NCBI GenBank assembly: GCA_964036315.1
Contig: OZ038478.1
Span: forward strand, 148,958,183-149,022,182
Direction of reading: 5' to 3'
Source: Acanthosepion esculentum
Taxonomy: Eukaryota; Mollusca; Cephalopoda; Sepiida; Sepiidae
DNA length: 64,000 nt
Under the pieces are notes generated by a model. It saw nothing but the letters and a program-made list of their open reading frames with translations. It had not been told where the DNA came from and ran no database searches. The stretch's first letter is position 1; the number at the start of each line of letters is the position of its first letter. Made by a program: the position numbers and the translations under genes. Shown here in pieces: positions 33,880 to 45,639 of the stretch.

Positions 33880-35008
33880 TTTGAAAGCCAAGAAAGACCA
33901 AAAAGAGCTACTGGGACAGGTAATAGCACGGGCGGCCGCAAGGCGCTGAATGTCGCCGTGGAAGCGTATGCGGCGAGCTTGGGGAGTTAGAGATAAGCTC
34001 ACAGCGGGCATGTTTGTAGCAGCCCTTGAAAGTCTGTTTGCTCTTGTCTGTGGGCTCTCGGAGCTTCTGGCAGCAGAAGTCGCTGCAGCGTTGCGGGCAT
34101 TGCGGGTTACCCGCTGCAGCTCTTTCTCCCTCAACCTAGCTGTTGAAGAGCGTCCCTGGATTGCCGGGCGCGTCTGTGGTCAAATTATTCAGCTGCCTTC
34201 GACCTGGCAGCGGTGGCAGCATTCGTAGCATTTCGCACAGACATACGGAGCGGAGTCTCAGCACCGCTGACTGTCGATGTTGCAGCAGCGTCCCTGGATT
34301 GACGGCCGCGACTGCAGGCAGGTGTCTCTACTGTCCTCGACCTGGCAGTGATGGCAGCATTCTTAGCTTATCGCACAGACCTGCGGAGCGGTGTCTCAGA
34401 AGACCTACCGCTCGCTTTTGACGGGCGCGCCTGCGGTCGAATGTTTCAGCTCCCCTCGACTTGGCAGTGGTGACAACATTCCTAGCATAACGCACAGACC
34501 TAGGGAGCGGACTCTCAGCAGCCCTAGCGGTCGCTGTTGCAGCAGAGTCCCTGGATTGGCGGGCGCGCCTGCGGGCATGTGTCTCTACTGCCCTCGACCT
34601 GACAGTGGTGGCTGCATTCCTAGCATTTTGCACAAACCTACAGAGCGGTGTCTCAGCAGGCCTAGCGCTCACTTTTGTAGCAGCGTCTCTGGATTGACGG
34701 GCGCGCCGGCGGTCAAATGTCTCTATTGTCCTTGATTTCGCAGTGGCAGCAGCGTTCCTTACGTTACGAAGAAGACTTTGATAATGAGTCTCGGAAGCCC
34801 GAGATGCAGAAGAGGTTGCTGCTGCCTGTGCGTTTATACTTGACCGTTGTGTATTCTTGAGCCTTGATCACAACGAATCCCTGTAGGCAGCTTTCCTGGG
34901 CAAGCAGGTGGCACGCTCCTCTTGTAACTGCGAGGCCTGCGTGAGGGCGCTGCGTTGAGCGACCTGTGATAGTCGTATTGTAGTCAGTTCCTGTGACTCC
35001 CGGGCCAT
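33880..35008 (-). pseudogene. Helitron N-terminal Arg/Ala-rich repeat region
   Basis: Starts at ATG 35008 with MARE and runs into Arg/Ala/Gln-rich sequence such as ETHARRRARQSRDSAATATA and ARNVVTTAKSRGAETFDRRR. Helitron proteins commonly begin with such RRA..sETPEQR-type repeats of unknown role, perhaps nucleic-acid binding. The region is organised as 138-bp (46-residue) tandem repeats (see separate entry). A 19-bp deletion in one unit breaks the frame. Confidence 0.8.
34150..34800 (-). repeat. 138-bp tandem repeats in the Helitron N-terminal region
   Basis: The marker gcgtccctggattg recurs at 34150, 34288, 34545 (gagtccctggattg) and 34683 (gcgtctctggattg). The spacings are 138, 257 (138 plus a unit 19 bp short) and 138. 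About five units encode 46-residue Arg/Ala-rich repeats on the minus strand. Confidence 0.9.
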
Positions 35009-35806
35009 TTCATCTTAAAGCGAATGTAAATTTACATTGAGCACTGTTTTGTAAAAATAAAAAATCAGTAAGAAAACCAGATTATATATCTTAATATTCT
35101 TCCTTTTATATATATATATACATATGTACCAGTGAAGCAAACATATTTTATCTATGTTATGTATTGATTTTGCACATGAAGTAAAACATTCTAAATCTGA
35201 AAACTCTATCTTGCTATCGAGAGTGTAAATCGCCTGAAAGAAAAGGTATTCTCTTCAAGTTTTCGAAAAAATATTTGAAAAATACATAAATGCACACAAT
35301 AAAGCTGTCAGTCTGAAAGATTAAGATACAACATCACCTGGTATTATTACTCTTTAAAAAATGAAATAAATCAAATAAATCTGTGATCATAATACGAATG
35401 ATCTGTTTTATTCTTTTAAAGGATATATGCTATTTTTTATTTCCACATCAGCTTATTTCAATGTGAATAACTCATTTTCAATCGGATATCAAGAAAACAA
35501 GACGGTTCTTTATATAGGATAAATATTTTCAGTCACTTTGGATACTTGGTGTTATTTTGTAGGGGTCTTATCGAAACCATTATTTTAGAAAAAGAAATGT
35601 TATTAACACTAATAATAATGGAACAAATGTTGCAAAAGTGAACAAAGTAAAGATCTCTGTATCAAGTTTAAAATTGAACAACAGATGTTGCAGTGATAAA
35701 AATTACCTTACAAACGTTTCTATATATGGCTATATGCTCACGTTCATGCCGATATAACATGGTACATGGTAATGTAAATGCAGAAGATATAGATCTAGGC
35801 TTCTCT
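35009..35806. other. AT-rich spacer, nothing recognised
   Basis: No coding or structural signal seen beyond a short TA run near 35108-35120. Confidence 0.5.
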
Positions 35807-35885
35807 CACTCATTTTCTCTCTCTTTCTGTCTGTCTGTTTTTTCTCTCTCTCTCCCGCTCTCTCTCTCTCTCTATATATATATAT
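35807..35885. repeat. (CT)n then short (TA)n
   Basis: Pyrimidine tract of TCTC/TCTG units, then TA. Confidence 0.97.
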
Positions 35886-35973
35886 AAAAGTGAACATAGA
35901 AGTCAACACTTAGAGGCGACAGTCTGTTTCATGCTAGACGCAATAGTTAGACCATCTGACTATGTTCACTTTT
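35886..35973. repeat. R2 repeat in hairpin arrangement
   Basis: 35886-35899 (aaaagtgaacatag) and 35960-35973 are perfect 14-bp reverse complements. To the right, ttatttacacacgctctata is the reverse complement of the R2 block gagcgtgtgtaaat found at 63508-63520. Confidence 0.85.
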
Positions 35974-36021
35974 TTATTTACACACGCTCTATATAGCACA
36001 TCTTAAGACTATATTTCTTCA

Positions 36022-36025
<4 letters not shown>

Positions 36026-36092
<67 letters not shown>
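36026..36092. repeat. (TA)n microsatellite
   Basis: Pure TA. Confidence 0.98.
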
Positions 36093-36094
<2 letters not shown>

Positions 36095-36129
36095 GAGATG
36101 AGATATTATGATTACGTATATGATTCACC

Positions 36130-36190
36130 TTATTCGGACTGTTATCCTCATCTAATATGGCAATGAAGATGAGGATAACAGTCCGAATAA
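36130..36190. repeat. perfect 24-bp-arm palindrome
   Basis: 36130-36153 and 36167-36190 (core ggataacagtccgaat) are perfect reverse complements around a 13-nt spacer, 37 bp from a TA array. Confidence 0.96.
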
Positions 36191-36648
36191 TATAAATAAT
36201 GTAAGAAATATACATATATATATATGCAAACACAAACATATACTTATTATTTCAAACGTCATTTCTAGTCGATACTCTTGTTTGATTAGTCGACATGTAT
36301 TTTTAACAATTAACTCTACCAGCTCTAATTAAAAAAATACGTCAGTTCCAGTTCTCTCACAAGTAGTCATACACACAGTACTAGATTGGCAGTTAGGTCT
36401 CATTATTTTACAGATGAACTTGCTAGATATAACTAAGTTCTATTCTAATAGATTCTTCTCTCAGAGATATAACATTTGTGGAATACCCCAGATTCTTTCT
36501 TTCCTGTCAACTATAATCTACAAAAAATTAAAATTAATCTTCATCGTCTGTCTACTTGAATCCTGTTATTTTATTGCATTCTGTTCCCTTTACACTCACT
36601 AATCGCTTATGTCTTAGTGGCTACATAGCCTTGCTTGAGGTGACATTA

Positions 36649-36649
<1 letters not shown>
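36191..36649. other. spacer, nothing recognised
   Basis: No feature seen. Confidence 0.5.

Positions 36650-36718
<69 letters not shown>
36650..36718. repeat. (ATT)n microsatellite
   Basis: About 22 ATT units. One of only two trinucleotide arrays in the window. Confidence 0.98.
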
Positions 36719-36722
<4 letters not shown>

Positions 36723-36967
36723 GCACTCAAACATCAAGAAAAAACTTAACGCATAATCGAAAACACGGTTATAAATTATAATTTACTTCAATGGATAGGT
36801 TTGTGACACACATCTCATATGTGAGGGATGAGTGGTTATTAGCCTTCAACTTCATTTTCATGTGTGCTGGTTGGGAGAATATAGTAATAGTTAAAATACT
36901 AACACATATACAAATATATACATACACGCTCATTCATATACATATATAAATACTTTCGCATGCATAT

Positions 36968-37236
36968 TGTTGTGGTAGGATCCACCTAATTTGCATAGTG
37001 GAGTACCGACCACATAAATATGGTTGGTACCGGGAAGAGAGGGGAACGAATCAAGAGATTCAACCAGAAACTCTGCCCGACTGCGAATCAGTCAACACAT
37101 TCTCCAGGAACGGTCTTCCCAGGAATATACAAAAGACTATATGTAAATATTGTGTACACTTTCTTGTTTCAATACATTTTGTTCTAAGTACATTTTGTGT
37201 TGCATTATTATTCCATGCATTAGTCAAGTTTCAACA
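36968..37236 (+). repeat. 5' LTR
   Basis: 269 bp, tgttgtggtagg...gtttcaaca. It contains the TATA-like ataaatatgg near 37015 but no clear AATAAA. About 98% identical to 42226-42493. Confidence 0.96.
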
Positions 37237-37237
37237 A

Positions 37238-37251
37238 TGGCAACGAGGTAG
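37238..37251 (+). promoter_or_regulatory. primer-binding-site-like sequence
   Basis: tggcaacgaggtag starts two bases after the LTR. The TGG end matches the CCA end of a tRNA, and a similar tggcgacga stands next to the LTR of the other gypsy element. The tRNA is not assigned. Confidence 0.7.
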
Positions 37252-37944
37252 AAAGAACCATAAGAAAAAAAAAGAATTAATAATTGAGAGCCTTCAACAA
37301 TTGGGACAAGTCATTGAAGAACAGAGGCGGAAGGAAAAAATTATTAATTAAAAGTCCAACATTTAACGTAACGACGAAGGATTTTGAACTTCTGGATATT
37401 TAGAACTCGTTAAAGGACGACTAAGCATAAAGGAACGTTCACTCAGAAAAATTTGAAATGTGTCGTAAAACGAATAACGGTGATTTTAAATTGAAAAAGT
37501 TATCGAAAACGAGACACCCGTTAAAAATAAAAAAAATAAAAACTGGCCGACTACAAAAACATGCATGGAATTAAAAGGCGCACAAATACACCGTGTCGAC
37601 TTTGAAAGGTAACGAACTTTTAAAAAATTATTTTTTTTTGTTTGTTCAACAATATTTTATAGTGACGAATTTACCTCTGATAATAAAAATCAGAAGTTGT
37701 CATTGAAATACGCGAACAGAAGTCGAAAACGAAAAAAAATGTCCGACGGTCTCTGTTCACAAAAAAAAAAAAAAAAAAAAGAGAAAAAAATACCAAAGTT
37801 GATTATCACGGGCTTGAATGTAAAAGCAAGACATAAAATAAAAAAGTCGTAAGTTGTTTCGATTTTTCTGGTCAGCTTATATTATATCCGTGGATACACA
37901 AATTAAAAGTATATTCTTTGTTGCATGAACACTATCAGCTAAAG

Positions 37945-39010
37945 ATGGATGAATTATCCAAAGTCATATCTGAATTATTCAAATCCCAGCAGTTGAGTCA
38001 GCAACGTCAAAATGAACAGTTTGCCTTATTAATAAGGGAACAACAGATAGCACAGCAAAAATATCAAGAAAAGCAAGATGAAAGACAGCAAAAATATCAA
38101 GAAAAGCAACAGGAAAGACTGGGAAAACAGGAATAAATGCAGATGAAGGTTTTAGAAACTCAAAAGTTAACACTGGAGAAATTAAACAACTATCAGGCAA
38201 ATGAAGGAAATTCTTCATATTCTAATAACACCATATTTAATTCGCTGGAAACATTCAACTATGTGCCAGACGAAGAAAAAACGTTTGAAGCGTACTTTAA
38301 ACGATATGAAGATATGTTCTACACAGACTGTGAAAACTGGTCGAATTCAAGAAAAGTCAGTCTATTACTAAGAAAGCTAGGTACAGCAGAACATAGCAAA
38401 TTTGTAGATTTTAATTCTACCGAGAAAAATGAAGGAATTGGAATTCTCGGAAACAGTGAAATTGCTAAAGGAGCTGTTTGGAACAAATATGTCGCTTTGG
38501 CATAAGCGATGGTTATGCATGAATGTCTCTAAATCCGACGATCAGGATTACTTAACATATGCATCTAGAGTGAATAGACATTGTGACAACATCAGATTGG
38601 CAGAGGTTACGGTTGAAGAATTCAAGTGTTTAATTTTTGCTCAAGGACTGGTATCCAGTAAGAGTGCTGAAATAAGACGTAGAGTTTTGTCTAAACTCGA
38701 ATCTGAACAAAACCTTACCCTGCAAAAGTTAGCAGAGGAGTGTCAGCGGGCCGTAAGTTTAAAGAAAGAGTCTCAAAAAATCGAAGAAGCTGGCATTGCT
38801 TATATTAAAAAATTTTTTAAAAAACAGTCAAATTACCCATCAGCAAAAAACTGGAGTAAAAATTCGGCGTATTTTAAAAATAGACAAGAAAAATTAAATA
38901 AAAAGAACGAGGATGAAAAAAAGGTCCCACCATATAATTGCAGACGTTGCAACGAAAGACACTGGGAGGTAAATTGGCCATATAGAAATAAGAAATGTTT
39001 CGTGTGCCAC
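37945..39010 (+). pseudogene. gypsy Gag
   Basis: Starts at the ATG 37945 with a Q/E/K-rich stretch predicted by eye to be a coiled coil (repeats of KYQEKQ.ERQQ), ended by an in-frame TAA at 38134-38136. The frame continues with DEEKTFEAYFKRYEDMFYTD and KVSLLLRKLGTAEHSKFVDF (capsid start). It then shifts near 38430 to FGTNMSLWHKRWLCMNVSK, FKCLIFAQGLVSSKSAEIRR and LTLQKLAEECQRA. The same blocks occur in the Gag at 1993-2820. Gag would assemble the cytoplasmic particle and package the element RNA. The stop and the frame change disable it. Confidence 0.9.
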
Positions 39011-39060
39011 AAGAATGGACACAAAGGATCGTGTTGTAAAACGAAAAAATTCAATAGCCG
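38930..39060 (+). pseudogene. gypsy nucleocapsid zinc-knuckle region
   Basis: Within the open frame 38429-39640: CRRCNERHWEVNWPYRNKK followed by CFVCHKNGHKGSCC. The second is a C-x2-C-x4-H-x4-C knuckle. The first has lost its last Cys/His. It binds the element RNA in related systems. Confidence 0.88.
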
Positions 39061-39099
39061 AATTAGACAAACAAATTCGAATATCAAATCAGATAGAGA

Positions 39100-39440
39100 T
39101 TTGAGGAAATATGTGACGACTGAAATATGTAAAAAGAATATCAAATTTCAACTCGATTCGGGTTCAGATTTAACAATAATGAACTATAAAACATGGAAAA
39201 TTTTAAAAAGGCCTACAATAATGAAGTCAACGAAACTCGCTCGAACGGTAACTAGAAAGGAAATTAACTTCGAAGGCGAAGTTGTACTTCCCATGAAATT
39301 GAACGGGATCGTTAAAAAAATAAAAGTTTTCATTCTGAAAAATGGAGAAAACTTGATGGGTACAGATTTTATTGAAACATTCGAATTGTGGGATAAACCG
39401 TTAAACTCATTCTGCAGAAAAGTAGAAAGTAATACGCAAA
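39100..39440 (+). pseudogene. gypsy aspartic protease
   Basis: The frame 38429-39640 continues with NIKFQLDSGSDLTIMNYKTW, the retropepsin active-site loop with an intact D-S-G, then KLARTVTRKEINFEGEVVLP and LMGTDFIETFELWDKPL. This protease would process Gag-Pol. It is intact locally, but lies downstream of the Gag lesions in a frame that no longer joins the Gag start. Confidence 0.88.
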
Positions 39441-40335
39441 CAAGACAGGACATTAAAGATGAATTAAAGAAAAAGTTTCCGGAAACCTTCACACCTGGTC
39501 TTGGAAGATGTAACAAGTTTGAAGCTAAATTTGAATTAAAGGAAAATACTATGCCAATTTTTAAAAAGAAACGTAACGTGCCTTTCGCAAGTGTAGAGAA
39601 AATTAAGGAAGAACTTGACAGGGAATTATTTCGAAAGTAGAATCTAATTCATCGGCTGCGCTGATTGTGTGCATAAAAAAGAAATCAAACCAAATCAGAG
39701 TCTGCGTTGATTTTTCGACAGGGTTGAACTCGGTAATTAAGGACTACCATTACCCGTTACCGAGTACGGAGGAGATTTTTAACAAGCTAAATGGTGGAGT
39801 TATATTTTCAAAAATCGACATATCAGATGCCTACCTCAAAATTCACGTCGAAGACGAATATTCGAAGTTACTAGGGATAAACGCGAATATAGGTTTATTC
39901 AAGTACAATAGCCTTCCCTTTGGTATTAAAGTGGCACCAGCCATTTTTCAACAAGCTATGGACGTCATGTGGAATGATTTAGATTTTGCGTGCTCCTACT
40001 TAGACGACATCATAGTAAGGAGCGCAACCGTCGACGAACATCGAGAGCATCTCAATCAAGTATTTAAAAAGATTCAGGACTTTGGATTTGAAGTCAAAGA
40101 GTCAAAGTGCGAATTTGGGTTGGATGAAATTAAGTATTTAGGTCACATAATCAACAAAAATTGCAGATTTCCAGATCCGGAAAGGTCCATTGCGATTAGA
40201 GACATGCCGACGCCTACTAATGTGGCGACGCTACAGAGTTTTCTGGGGATCGCAAATTATTATCAAGCGTTCATTAAAGGAATGTACAATCTAAGAGCTC
40301 CGTTGAATGAACTACTAAAAAAAGACAAGGCATGA
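39440..40335 (+). pseudogene. gypsy reverse transcriptase
   Basis: Bridges two frames. The end of 38429-39640 (FPETFTPGLGRCNKFEAKFE) is the RT N-terminal extension. After a frameshift near 39640 comes 39667-40335 with IRVCVDFSTGLNSVIKDYHY, FSKIDISDAYLKIHVEDEYS, LPFGIKVAPAIFQQAMDVMW and the catalytic box CSYLDDIIV. The thumb part is LGHIINKN, FPDPERSIA and LQSFLGIANYYQ. The three catalytic Asp positions appear conserved. A TGA at 40333-40335 interrupts the link to RNase H. Confidence 0.95.
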
Positions 40336-40977
40336 GAATGGACGGTAGAATGTCAGAAAGCTTTTGATGAAATAAAGAAAATGCTTATATCCGACCTCTT
40401 TTTAACCCATTACAATCCAAAACTTGATATTGTAGTGGCAAGTGACGCCAGTTCATACGGGATAGGAGCGTGTATTCAACACATAATGCCAGATGGTTCT
40501 AGAAAACCAATTGCACATGCTTCGAGAACTTTACTCCCAGGAGAAAGAAGTTACTCAAAGATAGAAAAATAGGATCTGAGTATCATTTTTGCCACAACAA
40601 AATTTCATAGATACATCTACGGCAGACATTTTATGCTAGAAATGGATCATAAACCTCTGATCACTATTTTTGGTTCAAAGAAAGGGTTACCCGTTTATAC
40701 GGCAAATCGACTGTTGAGATGGGGAACCATTCTTCTCAATTATGCTTTTCACATAAAGCACCTATCATCCAAAAATATAATTCATGCGGATAGTTTATCA
40801 AGACTCGTACCGAGTCAAGAAGAAAAATTCGAAGAATCAATTATTGCAAATATTAGAGCAGATTATGAGGTGAAAAGCATGGTAAACAACATTTTAAGAG
40901 AGCTACCGGTTACACCAAAGGAAATCAAAAAAGAAGCTGAAAGCGATGATTTCATTTTAGAAATAAAAAGCAAATGA
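40336..40977 (+). pseudogene. gypsy RNase H and connection domain
   Basis: Readable from ECQKAFDEIKKMLISDLFLT to VASDASSYGIGACIQHIMPD (RNase H, first Asp), HASRTLLPGERSYSKIEK, then a TAG at 40570-40572 in place of the usual KEALAI sequence. It continues with FHRYIYGRHF, MDHKPLITIFG, YTANRLLRWGTIL and HADSLSRLVPS. It removes the RNA strand during replication. Two stops (40333 and 40570) and the frame break at about 40978 end the fragment. Confidence 0.9.
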
Positions 40978-40984
40978 CCAAAAT

Positions 40985-42104
40985 GTGCAGGAGATTTATT
41001 CAATATGTGACGCATTTTTATTATATGGTGAGAGAGTAGTAGTACCAAAAAAGTTGCAGAAAAGAATACTACGGGACTTTCATATGGGTCACCCGGGGGT
41101 TAATAGAACAAAAAGCTTAATGCGAAGCTTTGTATATTGGAAAGGAATGGATGTGGATATCGCAAACATGGTTCATTGATGTAAAGGGTGTGCGTTAGCA
41201 GCTAAGGCACCATCTATAGTACACAAACCATAGCCCAAGACGGATCATCCGTGGACAAGATTACACATTGATTTCGCTGGTCCAGTAGAAGATTATTACT
41301 ACTTAATAGTGGTAGATAGTTTTACAAAATGGCCGGAAGTACTACGCTGCAAAAAGCCTACGTCCAATACCACAACAACTTTCTTGCATGAACTATTTGC
41401 ACGGTTCGGTGTTCCAGAGTGTATTGTGAGTGACAATGGTACACAATTCACTTCTGAAATTTAAGGAATTTTGTAAGTTATATCAAATTAACCACATAAC
41501 GAAGCCGCCGTATCATCCGAGGTCCAATGGACACGCAGAAAGATTTGTCGATACTTTAAAGCGCGCTCTGAAGAAAGCCTCAGGAGTTCCAACGGAAAAG
41601 GCGCTTCAGCAATTCCTACAAGTATACAGAATCACGCCAACCCAGAGAACACAATCAAACATGGCACCAGCTGAACTAATGTTCGCTAGGAAAGTTAAGT
41701 CAGTGTTTGACAAGCTTTTGCCAGGAAAAAATAGAGTAAAGAATACTATGTATACAGCTAGAAAAAGATACAACTCCGGAGAGAAGGTGTTTTTCAAGTG
41801 CTACAAAAACAACGTTGAGTTCTGGGAGCGAGGCATAGTGGACAAGAGAATCGGTGACCTGATTTACATAATTAAAGGATCGAAGAATACTCATAAAATG
41901 CACCAGAACCAACTTAAAAAATGTTACGTTCTAGAGCATGAAGAGAGTATACCGGATGAGGAGGAAGATCCCATTGATGTAATGTATGATATTTTTCAAG
42001 TAGAACCTCCGCAGAATACTCCTGAACCGAGAAGATCCGGTAGGAAGCGAAAGTTCACGGACCCATTGGAAGTGAATCCAAAACGGAAAAGATATAAAAA
42101 TTAA
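40985..42104 (+). pseudogene. gypsy integrase
   Basis: The zinc-binding domain reads LRDFHMGHPGVNRTKSLMRS and, after a TGA at 41177-41179, CKGCALAAKAPS: the HHCC set H-x3-H...C-x2-C. The catalytic core has HIDFAGPVEDYYYLIVVDSF (first Asp), RFGVPECIVSDNGTQFTS (second Asp) and, after a frame change at 41430-41465, PPYHPRSNGHAERFVDTLKR (Glu): D,D-35-E. The C-terminus ends PRRSGRKRKFTDP, as in many gypsy integrases; no chromodomain is seen. It would insert the cDNA into the host genome. At least two stops (41177, 41231) and one frameshift inactivate it. Confidence 0.94.
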
Positions 42105-42216
42105 GCGGATGGACATATGCATATGAAGTATGCAAATGGGATCTACAAAGAAATAGCCATAATCATCATCCCATATAGGAAGCCAGTTTGAAATCCAAAA
42201 GGGATTCCAAGGCTTA

Positions 42217-42225
42217 GGAGGGGGG
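42217..42225 (+). promoter_or_regulatory. polypurine tract
   Basis: aggaggggg immediately upstream of the 3' LTR, the expected primer for plus-strand DNA synthesis. Confidence 0.8.
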
Positions 42226-42493
42226 TGTTGTGGTGGGATCCACCTAATTTGCATAGTGGAGTACCGACCATATAAATATGGTTGGTACCGGGAAGAGAGG
42301 GGACGAATCAAGAGATTCAACCAGAGACTCTGCCCGACTGCGAATCAGTCAACACATTCTCCAGGAACGGTCTTCCCAGGGTTATACAAAAGACTATATG
42401 TAAATATTGTGTACACTTTCTTGTTTCAATACATTTTGTTCTAAGTACATTTTGTGTTGCATTATTATTCCATGCATTAGTCAATTTTCAACA
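42226..42493 (+). repeat. 3' LTR
   Basis: 268 bp, tgttgtggtggg...ttttcaaca, followed by the target duplication catat at 42494-42498. Confidence 0.96.
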
Positions 42494-42626
42494 CATATAT
42501 AAAAGGGAGAAGAGAAAATAATAAATAAACAGCTAAAAAATAATTGAAATAAAATAATTGAAATAACATGAATGAATATATAATACCAAACATATATATA
42601 GAATCAAACATGTCCACACACATGCA

Positions 42627-42694
<68 letters not shown>
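42627..42694. repeat. (TA)n microsatellite
   Basis: Pure TA. Confidence 0.98.
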
Positions 42695-42698
<4 letters not shown>

Positions 42699-42711
42699 AA
42701 ATATAGTCTTA

Positions 42712-42764
42712 AAGTGTGCTATATTTATGGGATAAAGTGCTCAATATCAGAGACAGATCGTTTG

Positions 42765-42768
<4 letters not shown>
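42712..42768 (+). repeat. R2 repeat, partial copy
   Basis: The blocks gtgctatatttatg, ggataaagtgctcaatatca and gagacagatcg match 63468-63515 with few differences, then run into TA. Confidence 0.85.

Positions 42769-42822
<54 letters not shown>
42768..42822. repeat. (TA)n microsatellite
   Basis: Pure TA. Confidence 0.98.
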
Positions 42823-44994
42823 GTGGAAAGCCGGTTTTATTCTGTTTGACCAGCGGACACTGCATAAATTATTTAAAGATGGAAACACATTAATAATTTC
42901 ATAAATTAAATGTGAATAAAATAAATTTTATTTTTTCTTATTTAATTTATTGAATATTATTTTTATATATTTATTGAATTTTTATCCACATAAGAAAAAG
43001 AAATATTCATAAAGTTTAAATTTATTTCCTAGCTTCCAGAACAAACAATTAACTTCATAGCTAACATGACTTTTACTAACACTTGATTTTATTATCTGAC
43101 AAAAAAATTTAATCAAATATAAGTTTGTTGATTTAAAAAAAAATTCAAATTCTTCGCTAATTATTTATAAAAATTTCCTTTCATTTTCTTATCGGACTAA
43201 AAATATGAAGATAATTTTGTTTATTTATTTTTATAATTCAAAACTAAATTAAATAAAATATCGTAAAAATTGGTAACTGATAGTTTTACTGTTCCACCAA
43301 GAAATACGGTTTGGCCTGCTTAAGAACCAAAACCTATCAAATTTTTTTGCATCCTAAAATCCAACCTCTCCTGCATGTCCTGAGAGGTGTTAACAGGGTT
43401 AAGTGGAATTGTTTGGTATGTTCAATATTTTTGACACCTGGGCAACAACGAGTAGTTCATGCTAGTACTTTAATAAAAACAAAATATATTGATCACAACA
43501 AGTAAGGATATTTATTGTTGATATAAACATATTCATTTACTAATATGTACAAAAGGAAACTGTTATAAGTTTTTGTATATCCTTCTGTAGACATAAATGT
43601 ATTTATTGCATTTAGATAAATTAAGAGCGTGTGATAATAAAGCCAATCATATCCTGACAATTTGTGTGATGTTATTACAAGTATCTTATCTTTAAAATAC
43701 TTCAAACAAATAATAAATTATGACATGCATCAACAAATTATTTTCTATCCAAATTTGTAGAATATAAATGGTATTCTATTAATAAACAAAGAACACTTTT
43801 ATATATTATTCATCATAACGAAATATGTCACAAATCTGAAGACCTGAATCAAAATTAAACATGTTTTAATCATGTAAATGTCGAAACATTCGACATAAAA
43901 TATCTATTGCAATATGTCACATGAATCCTGAATAATCTCCTCACAGATGCAGAAGAGACATGTGACAAAAGAAATGTTTTACTATAAAGGATTTTGTGTA
44001 TGAACGGAACATGTGAATAACGAGTAAGTTTAAAGAAAGAAATAAAACACTTATATTACGACAAGAAGAGAAACATTCAGAAATTCCTATGATATATAAT
44101 AAGGAAAAAGAAGCTGAATAATCTGAATTTCTCAGGAAAAGACCGACATAAATACTCAGCGAGTAACGTACCTAAAAAAGCTAGCATAAATTAATAATAA
44201 ATTAAGGCTGATTTTGATCGTCTGTATGTGCCCAGATCCAAAGGAGTCAAAGGATAAGTTCAACTAAAATGGGCTCGAAATATCACAACATTCGGTTTTC
44301 AAATATACCCGGAATGAACAAAAGACATGATGATGACCTATGTCATAGAACATGAAAAGATAAAAAAATATTCAGTTATAAATGAAAATTCCAAAGGGTA
44401 TGTCAAGTGGGGGAAGAAGTGAAAATAAAACATAATACAATTATTGCAGCGCAAGGAACGTATAAATGAAGGCAAATGCAATGTACCAGATGCAGAAACG
44501 ATAGCAAGGTAAACCTCTTCGTAATCAATACTCACTAGTTGCTACTTTGTGCATGGCTAAAAGTTGAAACCAAAGGTTATTTTTGCTGCCTTCAGGCCCT
44601 GAAGATTTTAATCTTGGAAGATTCAAATTTGAACATATTAAAAAAAACTATAAAAATACAAGGTTATTGAAGATGAAATCTCGAAGGTTTAGCACATGAC
44701 TATAACAATAATTTCAGTTGTAACTAGAACCCTTGGATTGATTGGAAAAGGTTATCATAGAGATATTGAAGAGATTCCTGGCAGCCAATAACTTAAAGGA
44801 ATACATAAAATTGTACTCACACGTACAGCTCACACATTGCGAAGAGCTTAAGTAAAATATGTGAGATCTTAGGGGATTTGGGGCTATCTTTTTAAATGAT
44901 CACTAGAAAATGCCATGATGCCTTTTCTGACCTTAGGTCTATGATTGGGCCCCGAAAGGCAATGTGTATACAACAGAAACCAAATGAATCAATA
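42823..44994. other. AT-rich spacer, nothing recognised
   Basis: About 2.2 kb without a recognisable coding, RNA or repeat signal. The ORF 43311-43505 has no known motif. Confidence 0.5.
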
Positions 44995-45014
44995 ATGATA
45001 ATAATAATAATAAC

Positions 45015-45059
<45 letters not shown>
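44995..45059. repeat. (AAT)n microsatellite
   Basis: About 20 AAT units with one AAC. Confidence 0.98.
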
Positions 45060-45639
45060 TCTATCGTTTGTTAGAAGGAGAGAGATAGGATAATTTGGTG
45101 GTGATATTTTTCTAACTGTTTATTTTATATGTCATGTCCCTTCAGGACTTAGTCGATGACTGTTTGCCATACCGTCTCATCTTTTCTTGCATTACTTTAA
45201 TTTGGTATATTACCAAAACTCTTTGCGAGAATGGGAGATAGCAGAGTGGAAGAACTAGTTATATGTTTTAAAATTAATGCTCTCCTAGTCATTTCCGATT
45301 ATCATTTTATTTGTTTCGAAATTTTCTATTTGGAAATAATTCCTCAAACATTGACGATATTTAGATATTATTCTTTCGAGCTTTTCTTGTTACGTGTTCT
45401 ACCGTTATTCCATTAAATAATTACTTGGTGTCTTTCTCCTCTATTCTCTTCTTCGTGGAAAACGTTATATTTTATTGAAGAAGGGGTGTTCTCATCTGGT
45501 ATTGACTTCTTCTCACTGACGGCCCGAATCTTCCTCGGTTGATTTTCTATTACTAAATGTTCGATATAAGCAATTCCTCGATTGCCATGTATTTTTTTAT
45601 CAAAATTCAACTGCAAATATACATTTCATTGTGACCATG

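Larger units (their letters stand above)
32630..35008 (-). mobile_element. Helitron, 5' half of the Rep/helicase gene
   Basis: A GC-richer island coding on the minus strand from an ATG at 35008. It shows an Arg/Ala-rich repeat region (35008-33880), a middle domain (33440-33200) and the Helitron helicase-like N domain (33202-32634). It stops short of the Rep HUH motif, the catalytic tyrosines and the helicase. No 5' TC or 3' hairpin-CTRR end was identified. The copy is 3'-truncated near 32630 and carries several frameshifts. Confidence 0.88.
36963..42498 (+). mobile_element. complete Ty3/gypsy LTR retrotransposon with target duplication
   Basis: Two LTRs (36968-37236, 42226-42493) with TG...CA ends are flanked by the same 5-mer catat (36963-36967 and 42494-42498). 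A primer-site-like tggcaacgagg follows the 5' LTR at 37238, and a purine tract aggaggggg precedes the 3' LTR (42217-42225). Between them lie Gag, protease, RT, RNase H and integrase in the gypsy order. The LTRs differ at about six bases plus one indel, roughly 2%. The frame carries several in-frame stops and frameshifts, in line with neutral decay since insertion. Protein similarity makes it a sister family of the element at 1-3365. Confidence 0.96.

Noticed and set aside
33950..34735. Plus-strand ORFs rich in Ser/Arg/Cys
   Set aside because: They are antisense shadows of the Helitron N-terminal repeats, which have better frame logic and homology on the minus strand.
40336..40572. Programmed stop readthrough or frameshifting in the gypsy pol
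   Set aside because: Stops and frame changes occur at many unrelated points, including inside domains, so decay explains them better than recoding.
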